From positions 185,955 to 249,954 of the forward strand of contig NZ_KB903654.1 in the NCBI RefSeq assembly GCF_000379725.1: DNA of 64,000 bases. The letters run 5' to 3'. This DNA is from Cytophaga aurantiaca DSM 3654. Its GTDB lineage: Bacteria > Bacteroidota > Bacteroidia > Cytophagales > Cytophagaceae. The notes under the pieces are model-generated. The model was not told the origin of the DNA, did not search any database, and saw only the letters and a program-made list of their open reading frames with translations. Position numbers and translations under genes: made by a program. Positions within the stretch are counted from its first letter, which is position 1. Every line of letters starts with the position of its first letter. Shown piece by piece: positions 27,803 through 36,073 of this stretch.

Positions 27803-28370
27803 ACACGATTAAAAGATTGCAGGATGGACAGGATCATTCGTTTGTAATTTTATCTATTGTTAGTATTTTTTAAGGTAGTTTGAATTCATTATTTGATTGT
27901 ATAGTTTGGTGAAAAATATTTCATCAAACTATTTTTTTTATAACATATGGAGAATAATGAAATCAATGCATTAACACATAAAATTATCGGATGTGCTATG
28001 GAAGTACACAAAAGACTAGGAAATGGCTTCCAGGAAAAAATATACCAACGTTGTTTAGCTGTTGAATTTAATCAATCGAAGGTTAAATATACATGGAAAC
28101 AGGAAATGGAAATCATTTACAAAGGGCATTCTGTCGGAATGAGAAGAGTAGATTTTTTTATTGAAGGGAAAGTAATGCTTGAAATAAAAGCTGTTGAAAA
28201 GATAGAAGAAGCTCATAAAGCTCAAGCTATAAATTACTGCGAAGCATATAATATAGCAGATGGTTTACTCATTAATTTCGGAGGAAAAAGCCTAGAATTT
28301 AAAAGCGTTTACAATAAAAGACTAGTAACTCCAACATAATCCTGTCTATCCTGCAATCTTTTAATCCTGT
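27803..28370. repeat. 32-bp inverted repeats flanking the GxxExxY gene
   Basis: The arms 27803-27834 and 28339-28370 match at 30 of 32 positions in inverted orientation (core GATTGCAGGAT-GACAGGAT). The right arm begins at the last base of the GxxExxY stop and runs into the 3' end of the HPP gene. The arrangement looks like a gene cassette or repeat-borne unit. Confidence 0.75.
27947..28339 (+). CDS. GxxExxY family protein
   Basis: 130 residues of the GxxExxY (PDDEXK_3) family: HKIIGCAMEVHKRLGNGFQEKIYQ contains the name motif (GNGFQEKIY), and VDFFIEGKVMLEIKAVEKI gives the D...ExK core of a PD-(D/E)xK nuclease fold. Cytoplasmic; function not established. Such genes are often scattered in many copies in Bacteroidetes. 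It lies inside a pair of inverted repeats, supporting mobility. Confidence 0.93.
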   Translation: MENNEINALTHKIIGCAMEVHKRLGNGFQEKIYQRCLAVEFNQSKVKYTWKQEMEIIYKGHSVGMRRVDFFIEGKVMLEIKAVEKIEEAHKAQAINYCEAYNIADGLLINFGGKSLEFKSVYNKRLVTPT

Positions 28371-28957
28371 TCAAACTTTCTTAATCGTGTCCGGAACGCT
28401 TTTGTATACCTTTTATCTGTCGGATAACTTCTATGTGAAGTCATATTATTAAAGATCAACGCTACAACAAGCATAATCAAACACCCCGTCAGAACAGGGC
28501 TCAATACATACCAATAACCTAAATGTTTTATTTTTTCTGACCCGATAACAGCGATTAGAGCAGTGGCACCACCGGGAGGATGTAACGTTTTTGTGATTTG
28601 CATCAGGACAATCGACAAAGCAACTGCAAACGGAGCTGAGAGCCATAGCATATCCGGAAATAATTTATACGCTGTTACACCAATGAATGCGGAGATCACA
28701 TGGCCTCCGATTAAATTTCTAGGCTGAGCTAACGGACTTTGAATAGATCCATATACCAACACACTGGAAGCACCAAATGAACCTATTAAAAAAACATTCT
28801 CCTGATGCGTGACAATTTTACTTTGAAAAAAAGTAATTAAACCAATGCCAACAAACGCACCTATAAAAGACCAAACATGTTCTTTGTAATCAACAAGGGT
28901 TTCCTTATAGATAATGTATTTTGATACACGCAGACTTCTGGTTATTCTTTTCTTCAT
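28361..28957 (-). CDS. HPP family membrane protein
   Basis: 198 residues with four to five membrane segments and the family motif THPPGGATALIAV (HPPGGA, ~130). It also has SFGASSVLVYG and PLAQPRNLIGGH, both conserved. HPP proteins are proposed anion (nitrite) transporters in plastids and cyanobacteria; the bacterial substrate is unproven. The C-terminal 10 bp overlap the right arm of the GxxExxY repeat. Confidence 0.9.
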   Translation of the reverse strand: MKKRITRSLRVSKYIIYKETLVDYKEHVWSFIGAFVGIGLITFFQSKIVTHQENVFLIGSFGASSVLVYGSIQSPLAQPRNLIGGHVISAFIGVTAYKLFPDMLWLSAPFAVALSIVLMQITKTLHPPGGATALIAVIGSEKIKHLGYWYVLSPVLTGCLIMLVVALIFNNMTSHRSYPTDKRYTKAFRTRLRKFEQD

Positions 28958-29172
28958 AGTGCCCTAATTAGTCAAAACAATAGACGTTGATGCTATATAC
29001 TTATTAACGAATCTTCTATTTAACTAAAATGAGAGCGGGGTGAAATAGGTGTATACACGTATTTTATATTTTCAGATTCGTGTACGTATATTATATTTAA
29101 ATACAGCCGTATCAGGCCATTAATAAAGGCTCCAAGAAGTCCTTTACTATACATCTTTTGTATGTGTTTTAT

Positions 29173-29180
29173 TATTTTTG
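29173..29180 (+). promoter_or_regulatory. -7 element (TATTTTTG) for the ClC gene
   Basis: Exact TAnnTTTG match 37 bp before the ATG at 29217. It overlaps a possible in-frame TTG at 29178, which makes that TTG unlikely as a start. Confidence 0.4.
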
Positions 29181-29216
29181 AATTATATTGTCCGTATCAT
29201 ACATACAATTCATCAA

Positions 29217-30494
29217 ATGAGCACCCAACGAAAACGACAATTCATAAATCATTTAAACACGCTGAATAAACCAGTCCGCTTTGATAATTTTGTATTCAGC
29301 AGAATGTTTTTATTGTGGGCAGCTCTTGGACTTATTGGCGGTGTAACAGCCGGTATATATTGGATCACGCTTGAATATCTCACACATAGCATTGCACATT
29401 TTGAAGGATGGCTAGTCATTCCGGTCATGGCAATATGCGGGCTGCTTGCAGGTTTGGTCATTCATGTTATAGGAGATCCCGGTGAAATGCATTTAATGGT
29501 GAATAACATCCGATTCAAAAAAGGAAAATTAGATCCTAAAAATAATCCTTCCATGATCGTATCTTCTCTGCTGTGTGTAGCATCCGGGGGAAGCCTTGGA
29601 CCCGAGGCTCCATTGGTACAGGTAACAGGTTCTACAGGTTCCTGGATCGGAAGATTGCTGCGGTTGAAGGAAGAAGAATTACGTTCGCTTAGCATTGCAG
29701 GTATGGCATCCGGATTTACGGCCTTATTTGGTGCTCCATTGGGAGGAAGTTTGTTTGCGTTGGAAATTTTACATCACAAACATGCTGTAGAATATTATCA
29801 GGCAATCATCCCGGCTTTAGTTGCCAGTTCATTCAGCTACATTATTTTTGCTGTGATCATAAATATGGGTATCGGCCCAACCTGGGAATTACCAGCCTAT
29901 GAAATGTTCGACAGATTTGACTTTGCTTATGCAGTACTATTTGGCTTGTGTGCGACTGCTATCGGATGGCTGTTTATTTATTATATAAAAATTCTGCAAT
30001 CTATCTTAAAGACAATAGAGTTTCCTATATATATTAAAACCTTTGCCGGAGGTATTGTATTAGGCATCATTGCCTATTACCTTCCGGTAACACGTTACTT
30101 CGGACACGATCAAATACACACCCTATTAACAGAATCATTTACATTAAATATGTTACTGGCTATAATCGTATTTAAAATAATTGCTATTGGTGTAACGGTA
30201 ACATCCGGCTGGAGAGGTGGTTTTATTATTCCGTTATTTTTTGTGGGTGCATGCCTGGGCCTTATTATTCATCAGTACTTCCCTATGGTTAATCTTGCAT
30301 TAACAATTGTAAGCTGCATGGCTGCAATCAATGCTTGTGTTACACGCACTCCAATGAGTACAACTATATTGTTATCATCTCTTACGGGCTTTACGTATTT
30401 CATTCCGATTCTTTTTGCAAGTCTTACGGGATATTTTCTTGCACCAAGAACACCTTTTATTAAATCTCAGTTAAAAGAGATCGAAGAAGAGTAA
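29217..30494 (+). CDS. ClC-type voltage-gated chloride channel/antiporter
   Basis: 425 residues, about ten membrane helices. The selectivity motifs are GGSLGPEAPLVQ (GxxGPEGP-like), GAPLGGSLFALEI (gating glutamate E in FALE), and TSGWRGGFIIPLFFVGACLG (GGxFxP-like). It moves Cl- across the inner membrane, possibly with H+ exchange. An in-frame TTG lies 13 codons upstream, but it overlaps the promoter element, so ATG at 29217 is preferred. Transcribed divergently from the HPP gene. Confidence 0.9.
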   Translation: MSTQRKRQFINHLNTLNKPVRFDNFVFSRMFLLWAALGLIGGVTAGIYWITLEYLTHSIAHFEGWLVIPVMAICGLLAGLVIHVIGDPGEMHLMVNNIRFKKGKLDPKNNPSMIVSSLLCVASGGSLGPEAPLVQVTGSTGSWIGRLLRLKEEELRSLSIAGMASGFTALFGAPLGGSLFALEILHHKHAVEYYQAIIPALVASSFSYIIFAVIINMGIGPTWELPAYEMFDRFDFAYAVLFGLCATAIGWLFIYYIKILQSILKTIEFPIYIKTFAGGIVLGIIAYYLPVTRYFGHDQIHTLLTESFTLNMLLAIIVFKIIAIGVTVTSGWRGGFIIPLFFVGACLGLIIHQYFPMVNLALTIVSCMAAINACVTRTPMSTTILLSSLTGFTYFIPILFASLTGYFLAPRTPFIKSQLKEIEEE

Positions 30495-30577
30495 CATAAG
30501 TAAAATGCAGAGATAGAATTATTCTTGAATATATCGTAATAATATATCTCTGTATTTTGATTGTTCTATAAGCAATT

Positions 30578-31090
30578 TTAACTGATATAATTTTTCTTTA
30601 TACTTTTCTTATCAGGCTTCGAAAACATATATACCTTGTTGCTATTACCCAAAACAGTTGGATTTCCATCCTTGTATTTAGATTGAATAAAATGATAATA
30701 CTCTTCTACAAGGAGTCCATTAAATGGATATATGTCAATTAAACAGCTGCAATAATAGGCTACTTCAGATGTATCATTGATTACTTTTTTCAATAATTCA
30801 AAAACAACTGAATCATTGTCTTTATCAGACAATAGATAATGAAAACAGTAATATTTCAAAACGTAGCTGGAATCATTAAATAATTGTATTTTATCTTTTG
30901 CAGAAAGCAATCCATTTAATGTATCAGCCTTCATAAATAAAGCTGAAGGCATTCCTGCATAACCCAGAACAATGCACTCAATCGTGTTTGAAGCTTTTAT
31001 TTCAGCAATCAATTTCTGTACACGATCCTGTGCATTGCTTAAAGAAAAAGAGCAAAAATTTATAAGTAAAAATAATGAGAGCTTTTTCAT
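30578..31090 (-). CDS. Hypothetical secreted protein, 170 residues
   Basis: Signal peptide (LLINFCSFSLSNAQ), then a largely helical ~150-residue domain (KLIAEIKASNTIECIVLGYAG ... YYHFIQSKYKDGNP). No family recognised; alternating helices may be HEAT/TPR-like. It lies 55 bp downstream of the MazG-like gene but behind a terminator, so it likely has its own promoter. Confidence 0.7.
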   Translation of the reverse strand: MKKLSLFLLINFCSFSLSNAQDRVQKLIAEIKASNTIECIVLGYAGMPSALFMKADTLNGLLSAKDKIQLFNDSSYVLKYYCFHYLLSDKDNDSVVFELLKKVINDTSEVAYYCSCLIDIYPFNGLLVEEYYHFIQSKYKDGNPTVLGNSNKVYMFSKPDKKSIKKNYIS

Positions 31091-31103
31091 AAAAACAGTA
31101 AAA

Positions 31104-31135
31104 GAAAAAGTCCCGCTATCGGCGGGACCTTTTTA
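31104..31135 (-). terminator. Terminator of the MazG-like gene
   Basis: Stem GTCCCGC / GCGGGAC (31110-31116 with 31122-31128) with a 5-base loop and T-runs on both sides. It lies 10 bp after the minus-strand stop at 31146, and would work in both directions. Confidence 0.85.
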
Positions 31136-31145
31136 CAAACAACTT

Positions 31146-31613
31146 TTATTTCTCTACAATTGATTTCAAGTCAGCTGCAGAATACTTAATTGACTTTAAT
31201 GTTTTATTATCTTCTGTTCTATATACCAGATAATGATTGCCACTTTTCACATGATAGCAAGGTTGTCCTTTCGCTTCGTAATGTGCGATGGTGTCTTTTG
31301 CTTCCTGCTCCGTAGCACAGGTCTTACTCATGTTTGAACGCTGCACTTCATCGAACAGATCTTTAAATTTTTCACCCAAACCAAACTCAAGCACCGCTCC
31401 TGCCAATACATATTGAAGATCGCATAATGCATCTGCCACTTCTACAATATCATTTTGTGCAATGGCTTCTTCCAATTCCTTTAACTCCTCTGCAAGCAAG
31501 GCTACACGCAATTTAGCGCGCTCTATCGCAGGGATTGTTGGGGTATCTAAGATGGGATGTTTGAACGTGCGGTGAAATTCCGCTACCTGATTGAGTGGGT
31601 CGATGGGAAGCAT
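31146..31613 (-). CDS. MazG/PRA-PH-like nucleoside triphosphate pyrophosphohydrolase
   Basis: 155 residues. All-alpha NTP pyrophosphatase motifs: EELKELEEAI (ExxE) at ~43 and EVADALCDLQYVL (ExxD) at ~58, which bind Mg. The C-terminal ~50 residues (CYHVKSGNHYLVYRTEDNKTL) form an added beta-rich tail. It probably cleans up non-canonical (d)NTPs. It lies 99 bp downstream of dcd on the same strand, with a heptamer array between them. Confidence 0.85.
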   Translation of the reverse strand: MLPIDPLNQVAEFHRTFKHPILDTPTIPAIERAKLRVALLAEELKELEEAIAQNDIVEVADALCDLQYVLAGAVLEFGLGEKFKDLFDEVQRSNMSKTCATEQEAKDTIAHYEAKGQPCYHVKSGNHYLVYRTEDNKTLKSIKYSAADLKSIVEK

Positions 31614-31623
31614 AATGAATGTA

Positions 31624-31712
31624 GTTGCGAGGTACTAGCTGCTAGGTACTAGTATAATGGTTAAACATTTTTTATCTGGAAACTAGTAACTAGCACCTAG
31701 TAACTTATAAAA
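31624..31712. repeat. Inverted pair of xxxxTAG heptamer arrays
   Basis: Plus-strand units TTGCGAG, GTACTAG, CTGCTAG, GTACTAG (from ~31624) face minus-strand units TTACTAG, GTGCTAG, TTACTAG, TTTCCAG that follow the dcd stop. A ~25-bp AT-rich centre separates them. The pair fills almost all of the gap between dcd and the MazG-like gene. Confidence 0.75.
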
Positions 31713-32234
31713 CTACTTTTCGAAATCCTTATACAACAAGCTCGGCTGAATGCCTTTGTTGTTCTGGTATTTTCCGCTTTTATAGTTTTCGTATTTTCCT
31801 TCAATGGTGTGATAGAAGATCTGACAGATCTCAACGCCCGGATACACACGGATCGGATGCACACAGAAGATCTCCAATGTCCAGAAGCCACAGAAACCAA
31901 CGTCGCCAAAGCCGGCAGTAACGTGAACGAATAAGCCCAGGCGACCGATAGAGGAACGCCCTTCCAGCATCGGAACATAGTTATGTGATTCTGTGTATTC
32001 AATCGTTCTGCCTAAATACAATTTACCTGTCTCCAACAACACCCCCTCTTCCGGTATGATCAACGGCGAAGCAGTGTTCGGCTTTTTCATATCAAGTTCA
32101 TTGTTGTCATATACCAGCAATTCATTGTGTAAGCGTAAGTTGTAGCTATTGGGATTTAAGCGGGAATCGTCGTATGGTTCGATCACAATATCAGAACCTA
32201 ATTTATCTTTAATCTCTAAACCTGAAAGAATCAT
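31713..32234 (-). CDS. dcd: dCTP deaminase
   Basis: 173 residues, trimeric dUTPase-like fold. LNPNSYNLRL, GRSSIGRLGLFVHVTAGFGDVGFCGFWTLEI (substrate loop with catalytic Glu in WTLEI) and GVEICQIFYH. It converts dCTP to dUTP (some homologues go to dUMP) for thymidylate synthesis. The ATG start gives MILSGLEIK, typical of the family. Confidence 0.95.
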   Translation of the reverse strand: MILSGLEIKDKLGSDIVIEPYDDSRLNPNSYNLRLHNELLVYDNNELDMKKPNTASPLIIPEEGVLLETGKLYLGRTIEYTESHNYVPMLEGRSSIGRLGLFVHVTAGFGDVGFCGFWTLEIFCVHPIRVYPGVEICQIFYHTIEGKYENYKSGKYQNNKGIQPSLLYKDFEK

Positions 32235-32240
32235 GTGCGT

Positions 32241-32551
32241 ATTTTTTGAGTACTTAGTACCAAGTACAGAGTACTAAGTAAAAAGGAGTTATCTACAAAG
32301 ATACATTTTTTTCAAAGTCGAAAATGGATTGTGGATTAACTGTTGAAAGTGTTCATTACAAAACACATTCAATTAAAAATCAAATAATTAAAAGTTGATA
32401 AAGTTATAAACAAGTGTTTATGTATCGCCTGCAGCAAACCAAGTCAAATTATTTTAACCGCAAGGAACGTAAAGATAAAAACGCAAAGGGCGCAAATGAA
32501 ATCCTCCTGTAGTATACTGACCACTGTTTACTGACAACTGACAACTGACCA
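32241..32551. repeat. Repeat-bearing gap between dcd and the MFS gene
   Basis: At 32247-32282 xxGTACx-type heptamers (GAGTACT, TAGTACC, AAGTACA, GAGTACT). At 32452-32500 an AACCGCAAGGAACG...AACGCAAAGGGCGCAAA sequence resembles a repeat common in Bacteroidetes gaps. At 32517-32551 five heptamers (TGGTCAG, TTGTCAG, TTGTCAG, TAAACAG, TGGTCAG on the minus strand) start exactly after the MFS stop. Between them lies AT-rich DNA with words like TTATCTACA. No gene is seen. Confidence 0.6.
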
Positions 32552-33850
32552 CTAGTCAGGTAGCTGCGTATCATACACCTGCTTCGAAGGGATCAATCGC
32601 AGGAAGAAAATACTGATCACAAAATAAATACCCAAAGCAATTAAACTGTTGCGCATATCCCCTGTTACTTGTCGGATCAATCCATAACTAAAGGTTCCCA
32701 GTACGATCGACATTTTATCAACTACATCAAAGAAACTAAAATAGGATGCATGATCTTTTGTATTCACAGGCATCAACTTCGAATAGGTTGCACGCGATAA
32801 GGACTGCACGCCTCCCATTACAAAACCTATTGTTCCGGCCAGAATAAAGAAACTTACACCTGGCTTAACAACATACGCCATGCAGCAGATCGCGATCCAT
32901 ACAACAACCCCTGCCATCAACGCATTGGTATTCCCTACTCTATTGGATAAGATGTTCAATGCATAGGCACCTGCAATAGCAACCAGTTGAATCAACAGTA
33001 TCGTAGCGATCAATGATTCCTGTTCGATGTGTATTACTTCTTTTGCAAACAAGGGGGCCAGATACATAACAGTCTGCACACCCATATTGTAAAAGAAAAA
33101 GCCAACAAGAAAACGTTTTAACAAGGGAAGTTTCTGAATGTTCTTCCACACTTTATTCAATTCTATTAAACCATTGGTCAGCATATGCCCTGCATTATTT
33201 TTCTGCTGCACCTTCGGTAATCCCATGAAAGAGATCTGTCCGAATACAAGCCACCATACACCTACGGTTAAGAAAGCTAAACGTGCTGCAAGACTCGATG
33301 TAATCCCAATCTTTTCATGGAATACAACGCATACCAAATTGATAATTAATAACAAGACACTGCCGATATATCCCCATGTATATCCTTTAGCACTGATGCG
33401 ATCATACTGATCTTCGGTTGCAATTTCCGGTAGATAAGAATTGTAAAATACAATGCTTGAACTATAACCGATACCTGCAAGCACAAAAGCAAGTACACCA
33501 AATTCTATCGTATGTTCATTAAAAAAATATAACGCTGCACACGACACTGCACCTGTATAGCAAGACACTTTCATAAACGTTTTTTTCATTCCGGAATAAT
33601 CGGCAATGGATGTTAAAAACGGACTCAGGATTGCAGCCACTAAAAATACAATCGATACTGCCCATGAATACAAAACCGTATTCGGAATTAAAAAGCCGAA
33701 GAAGTCAACCAGATTATGATTCGCCTCGCTATTCGTGATCCCTAAAAAGTATTCAGGAAAAATTGCTGTTGTGATCGTCAGCGAATACACCGAATTAGCC
33801 CAGTCGTAAGTGCACCAGGCATTGATGATTTTAGGATCGTTTTTAATCAT
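32552..33850 (-). CDS. MFS transporter, UMF1/Atg22-like
   Basis: 432 residues, 12 predicted helices. The N-terminus (NAWCTYDWANSVYSLTITTAIFPEYF) and GGVQSLSRATYSKLMP are hallmarks of the UMF1 family (related to vacuolar Atg22 amino-acid exporters). The substrate is unknown, possibly amino acids or nucleosides. Its stop TAG (32552-32554) runs directly into a heptamer array. Confidence 0.88.
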   Translation of the reverse strand: MIKNDPKIINAWCTYDWANSVYSLTITTAIFPEYFLGITNSEANHNLVDFFGFLIPNTVLYSWAVSIVFLVAAILSPFLTSIADYSGMKKTFMKVSCYTGAVSCAALYFFNEHTIEFGVLAFVLAGIGYSSSIVFYNSYLPEIATEDQYDRISAKGYTWGYIGSVLLLIINLVCVVFHEKIGITSSLAARLAFLTVGVWWLVFGQISFMGLPKVQQKNNAGHMLTNGLIELNKVWKNIQKLPLLKRFLVGFFFYNMGVQTVMYLAPLFAKEVIHIEQESLIATILLIQLVAIAGAYALNILSNRVGNTNALMAGVVVWIAICCMAYVVKPGVSFFILAGTIGFVMGGVQSLSRATYSKLMPVNTKDHASYFSFFDVVDKMSIVLGTFSYGLIRQVTGDMRNSLIALGIYFVISIFFLRLIPSKQVYDTQLPD

Positions 33851-33977
33851 GTTATAAGTAATAAGTTTTACGTTTTAAGAAAGTAATACGTTCAATATAT
33901 TATGTTTTAAGAATGCGATTATTAAGATCTTCTGAAGCGTTTACGCTTCTTAAAACTTAATACATAAAACTTAAAAC
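33851..33977. repeat. Heptamer arrays between mtnN and the MFS gene
   Basis: On the minus strand, GTTTTAA, GTTTTAT, GTATTAA, GTTTTAA (33950-33977) begin right after the mtnN stop. On the plus strand, TATAAGT, AATAAGT, TTTACGT, TTTAAGA start next to the MFS start codon. The two arrays are inverted relative to each other and flank a ~65-bp centre. Confidence 0.7.
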
Positions 33978-34736
33978 CTATTTCATCATCCCCTCTATCA
34001 ATCCCCAGGTATAATACTTCGCAACATTTTCAATATATCGGTTGAAGTCGATGTGCGCAATTGCATTTGCTTTATCTGAGATCGAACGTACGACAACCAA
34101 CGGAACCTTATATTCATAACACACCTGTGCGACGGCCGCCCCTTCCATTTCAACGAAAATGGCATCAGGAAGTTCGGCTCTGATCTTTTCGTATTGCGGC
34201 ATGGTACCAATAAACTGATCACCGCTTACCAGCAAACCTTTGTGAACGGTTGGCTGCTGAATGTGTAAGGCTTCCAACTCTTCTTTACTTACAAAATCAT
34301 ACAGTTCTTCTTTAATAAAAGTAGAACAGCTTTTGAATGCATCTTCAACAAGGGCTGTATCACAGTTAAAAGTTGTTACATCCAGTAACGGAATTTCAAA
34401 CTGCGGAAAGATCGGACGGCAATCCATATCGTGCTGAACAGAAGAAGTTGCTACAACAATATCTCCGATCTTAACTTCATCGGTTAAACCACCTGCAACA
34501 CCTGTTACGATGATGCGGTCCACACCGAAACGTTCGATCATAACCGCTGCTGTAACCGAAGAAGCAACTTTACCGATACGGGACAAACTCACCACACTTT
34601 TCTTTCCTTGTATAGTGCCGACATAAAACTTGCGACTGCCTGTTTCAACAATATTTTCTACGTGCATATGATGCAGGATCAATTCAATCTCCTGCTGCAT
34701 CGGCACCAATATTCCGGTAATTTGTTCCTTTTCCAT
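33978..34736 (-). CDS. mtnN: 5'-methylthioadenosine/S-adenosylhomocysteine nucleosidase
   Basis: 252 residues from the ATG at 34736. Nucleosidase motifs: GILVPMQQEIELIL, VTGVAGGLTDEVKIGDIVVA, FVEMEGAAVAQVCYEYKVPLVVVRSISDKAN (ribose-binding Glu-Met-Glu). It releases adenine from MTA and SAH. An in-frame ATG at 34787 would leave only 18 bp to the divergent apt gene and add an atypical N-terminus, so the later ATG is chosen. Its product adenine is the substrate of the neighbouring APT. Confidence 0.92.
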   Translation of the reverse strand: MEKEQITGILVPMQQEIELILHHMHVENIVETGSRKFYVGTIQGKKSVVSLSRIGKVASSVTAAVMIERFGVDRIIVTGVAGGLTDEVKIGDIVVATSSVQHDMDCRPIFPQFEIPLLDVTTFNCDTALVEDAFKSCSTFIKEELYDFVSKEELEALHIQQPTVHKGLLVSGDQFIGTMPQYEKIRAELPDAIFVEMEGAAVAQVCYEYKVPLVVVRSISDKANAIAHIDFNRYIENVAKYYTWGLIEGMMK

Positions 34737-34805
34737 TCTACTCTTGTAAAGCACCTGCAAGATGTCGTATATTGTTGATGGAATCAACCCAAGGGGATAA
34801 ATTTT

Positions 34806-35351
34806 ATGGCTACATCTGAAGAAATTTTAGAACAAACAATAAAATCAACCATTCGCGATATCGTTGATTTTCCCGAACCGGGAATTATTTTTAAAGACAT
34901 TACTCCCTTACTAAAAGATCCTCAATTATGTAAGGCAATTGTACAAGCTATTGCAGATCAATTGCGCCCGTTACACATAGATGCACTCGCCTGTTTAGAC
35001 AGCCGAGGTTTCTGGTTTGGTTTGTCTGTAGCTATGGAACTGGGGGTTCCAATGATACCGATACGTAAAAAAGGAAAGCTGCCATATGAAACCGTGTATG
35101 AAGAATATGCATTGGAGTATGGAACGAATACAATAGAAATGCATACCGATGCCATACAACCGGGCTGGAAAGTTGCTATCCACGATGATATTTTAGCAAC
35201 TGGTGGTACAGCGGAAGCAACATCAAAGCTGATCAAAAAATCTCAGGGGGAAATCGTTGCTTATTCTTTTCTGATTGAATTGAATTTTCTAAAAGGAAAA
35301 GATAAACTTACTCCGTACTGTCCAACCATTCAATCGCTGATTAATTATTGA
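34806..35351 (+). CDS. apt: Adenine phosphoribosyltransferase
   Basis: 181 residues. DFPEPGIIFKDITPLLKDP, LDSRGFWFG and the PRPP-binding loop VAIHDDILATGGTAEA. It converts adenine plus PRPP to AMP. It is divergent from mtnN across ~69 bp. The two enzymes act in sequence in adenine salvage, so coordinated control is plausible. Confidence 0.96.
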   Translation: MATSEEILEQTIKSTIRDIVDFPEPGIIFKDITPLLKDPQLCKAIVQAIADQLRPLHIDALACLDSRGFWFGLSVAMELGVPMIPIRKKGKLPYETVYEEYALEYGTNTIEMHTDAIQPGWKVAIHDDILATGGTAEATSKLIKKSQGEIVAYSFLIELNFLKGKDKLTPYCPTIQSLINY

Positions 35352-35374
35352 TTGTATTTAAATTATTATTTACT

Positions 35375-35433
35375 CCCCATGTTTAAAACCGTGGGCTATG
35401 CAATTTAGCAGCGATAAATCCGCAATAGCGGAT
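35375..35433. repeat. REP-like palindromic sequence
   Basis: 35375-35407 (core AAAACCGTGGGCTATGCAA) is similar to 13901-13933. It is followed by a perfect ATCCGC-AATA-GCGGAT hairpin (35418-35433). Lies in the apt/DUF4199 gap. Confidence 0.5.
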
Positions 35434-35487
35434 ATAAACTATACAATAAAAATCACACTCATTCGACTATATTAATAAAACCATTTC

Positions 35488-35991
35488 ATGATCATTAAAA
35501 ACGAATTACTTGCCGGTGTTACTATTGCTGTAGCTTCTTTTATCTGGATCTGTTTAGAATACATTATTGGATTCCACGACCGTCTGATCGATTATCATCC
35601 ATATGTTACTAATCTTGCATACATTCTTCCTGTAATTGGTGTCAACTGGGCTGTAAAGAAACGGTATGCTGCACAGACTCCGGAAGCATTTGAAATTAAA
35701 GATGGTTTAATGAGTGGTGTTATTGTTGCTGTAACTTCTGCTTTTTTGCTGTTGCCTCTTTTATGGATCTTTGTTACATATATCAATCCGGCATTTTTTG
35801 GCAACATGATTGCCGGCGCAACTAAAAAAGCACTTATGAGCGGAGATAACAGTGTGATTGCATTACAGGACGCAAAAGAATACTTTAATCTTTCTTCTTA
35901 TCTCATACAAAGCTTCACAAGCATGCTTATGCTCGGTGTATTGATCTCATTAATGGTAAGCTTCCGACTGATTAAGAAAAGAAGGAAGTAA
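35488..35991 (+). CDS. DUF4199 membrane protein
   Basis: 167 residues, four membrane helices, N-terminus MIIKNELLAGVTIAVASFIWICLE and GLMSGVIVAVTSAFLLLP typical of DUF4199 proteins, which are common and uncharacterised in Bacteroidetes. The stop TAA is followed at once by TTATGAA-type heptamers and then a bidirectional terminator. Confidence 0.85.
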   Translation: MIIKNELLAGVTIAVASFIWICLEYIIGFHDRLIDYHPYVTNLAYILPVIGVNWAVKKRYAAQTPEAFEIKDGLMSGVIVAVTSAFLLLPLLWIFVTYINPAFFGNMIAGATKKALMSGDNSVIALQDAKEYFNLSSYLIQSFTSMLMLGVLISLMVSFRLIKKRRK

Positions 35992-36073
35992 TTATGAATT
36001 ATTTGTAATAAAATAAAAAAGTCTGATTTACAATCAGACTTTTCATTCATAATTTATAACTCATAATTCATAA
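35992..36073. repeat. Inverted TTATGAA heptamer arrays around a terminator
   Basis: Plus strand: TTATGAA, TTATTTG directly after the DUF4199 stop. Minus strand: TTATGAA, TTATGAG, TTATAAA, TTATGAA (36046-36073) directly after the stop of the convergent oxidoreductase gene. Both convergent genes end in the same word, in register with TAA stops. Confidence 0.8.
36018..36042. terminator. Bidirectional terminator
   Basis: Stem AAAGTCTGATT / AATCAGACTTT with 3-base loop, A-run before and T-run after, between convergent genes. Confidence 0.85.

Noticed and set aside
31146-32234. Anti-phage nucleotide-depletion module (dCTP deaminase plus MazG-like)
   Set aside because: The dCTP deaminase has the housekeeping length and sequence, and the neighbourhood is ordinary nucleotide metabolism rather than a defence island.
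32281-32420. DnaA-box-like words (TTATCTACA, GTGGATTAAC, GTTGATAAAG) hinting at an origin
   Set aside because: Matches are imperfect and scattered; no dnaA, dnaN or clear strand-switch in gene orientation here. A GC-skew plot of the whole chromosome would decide.
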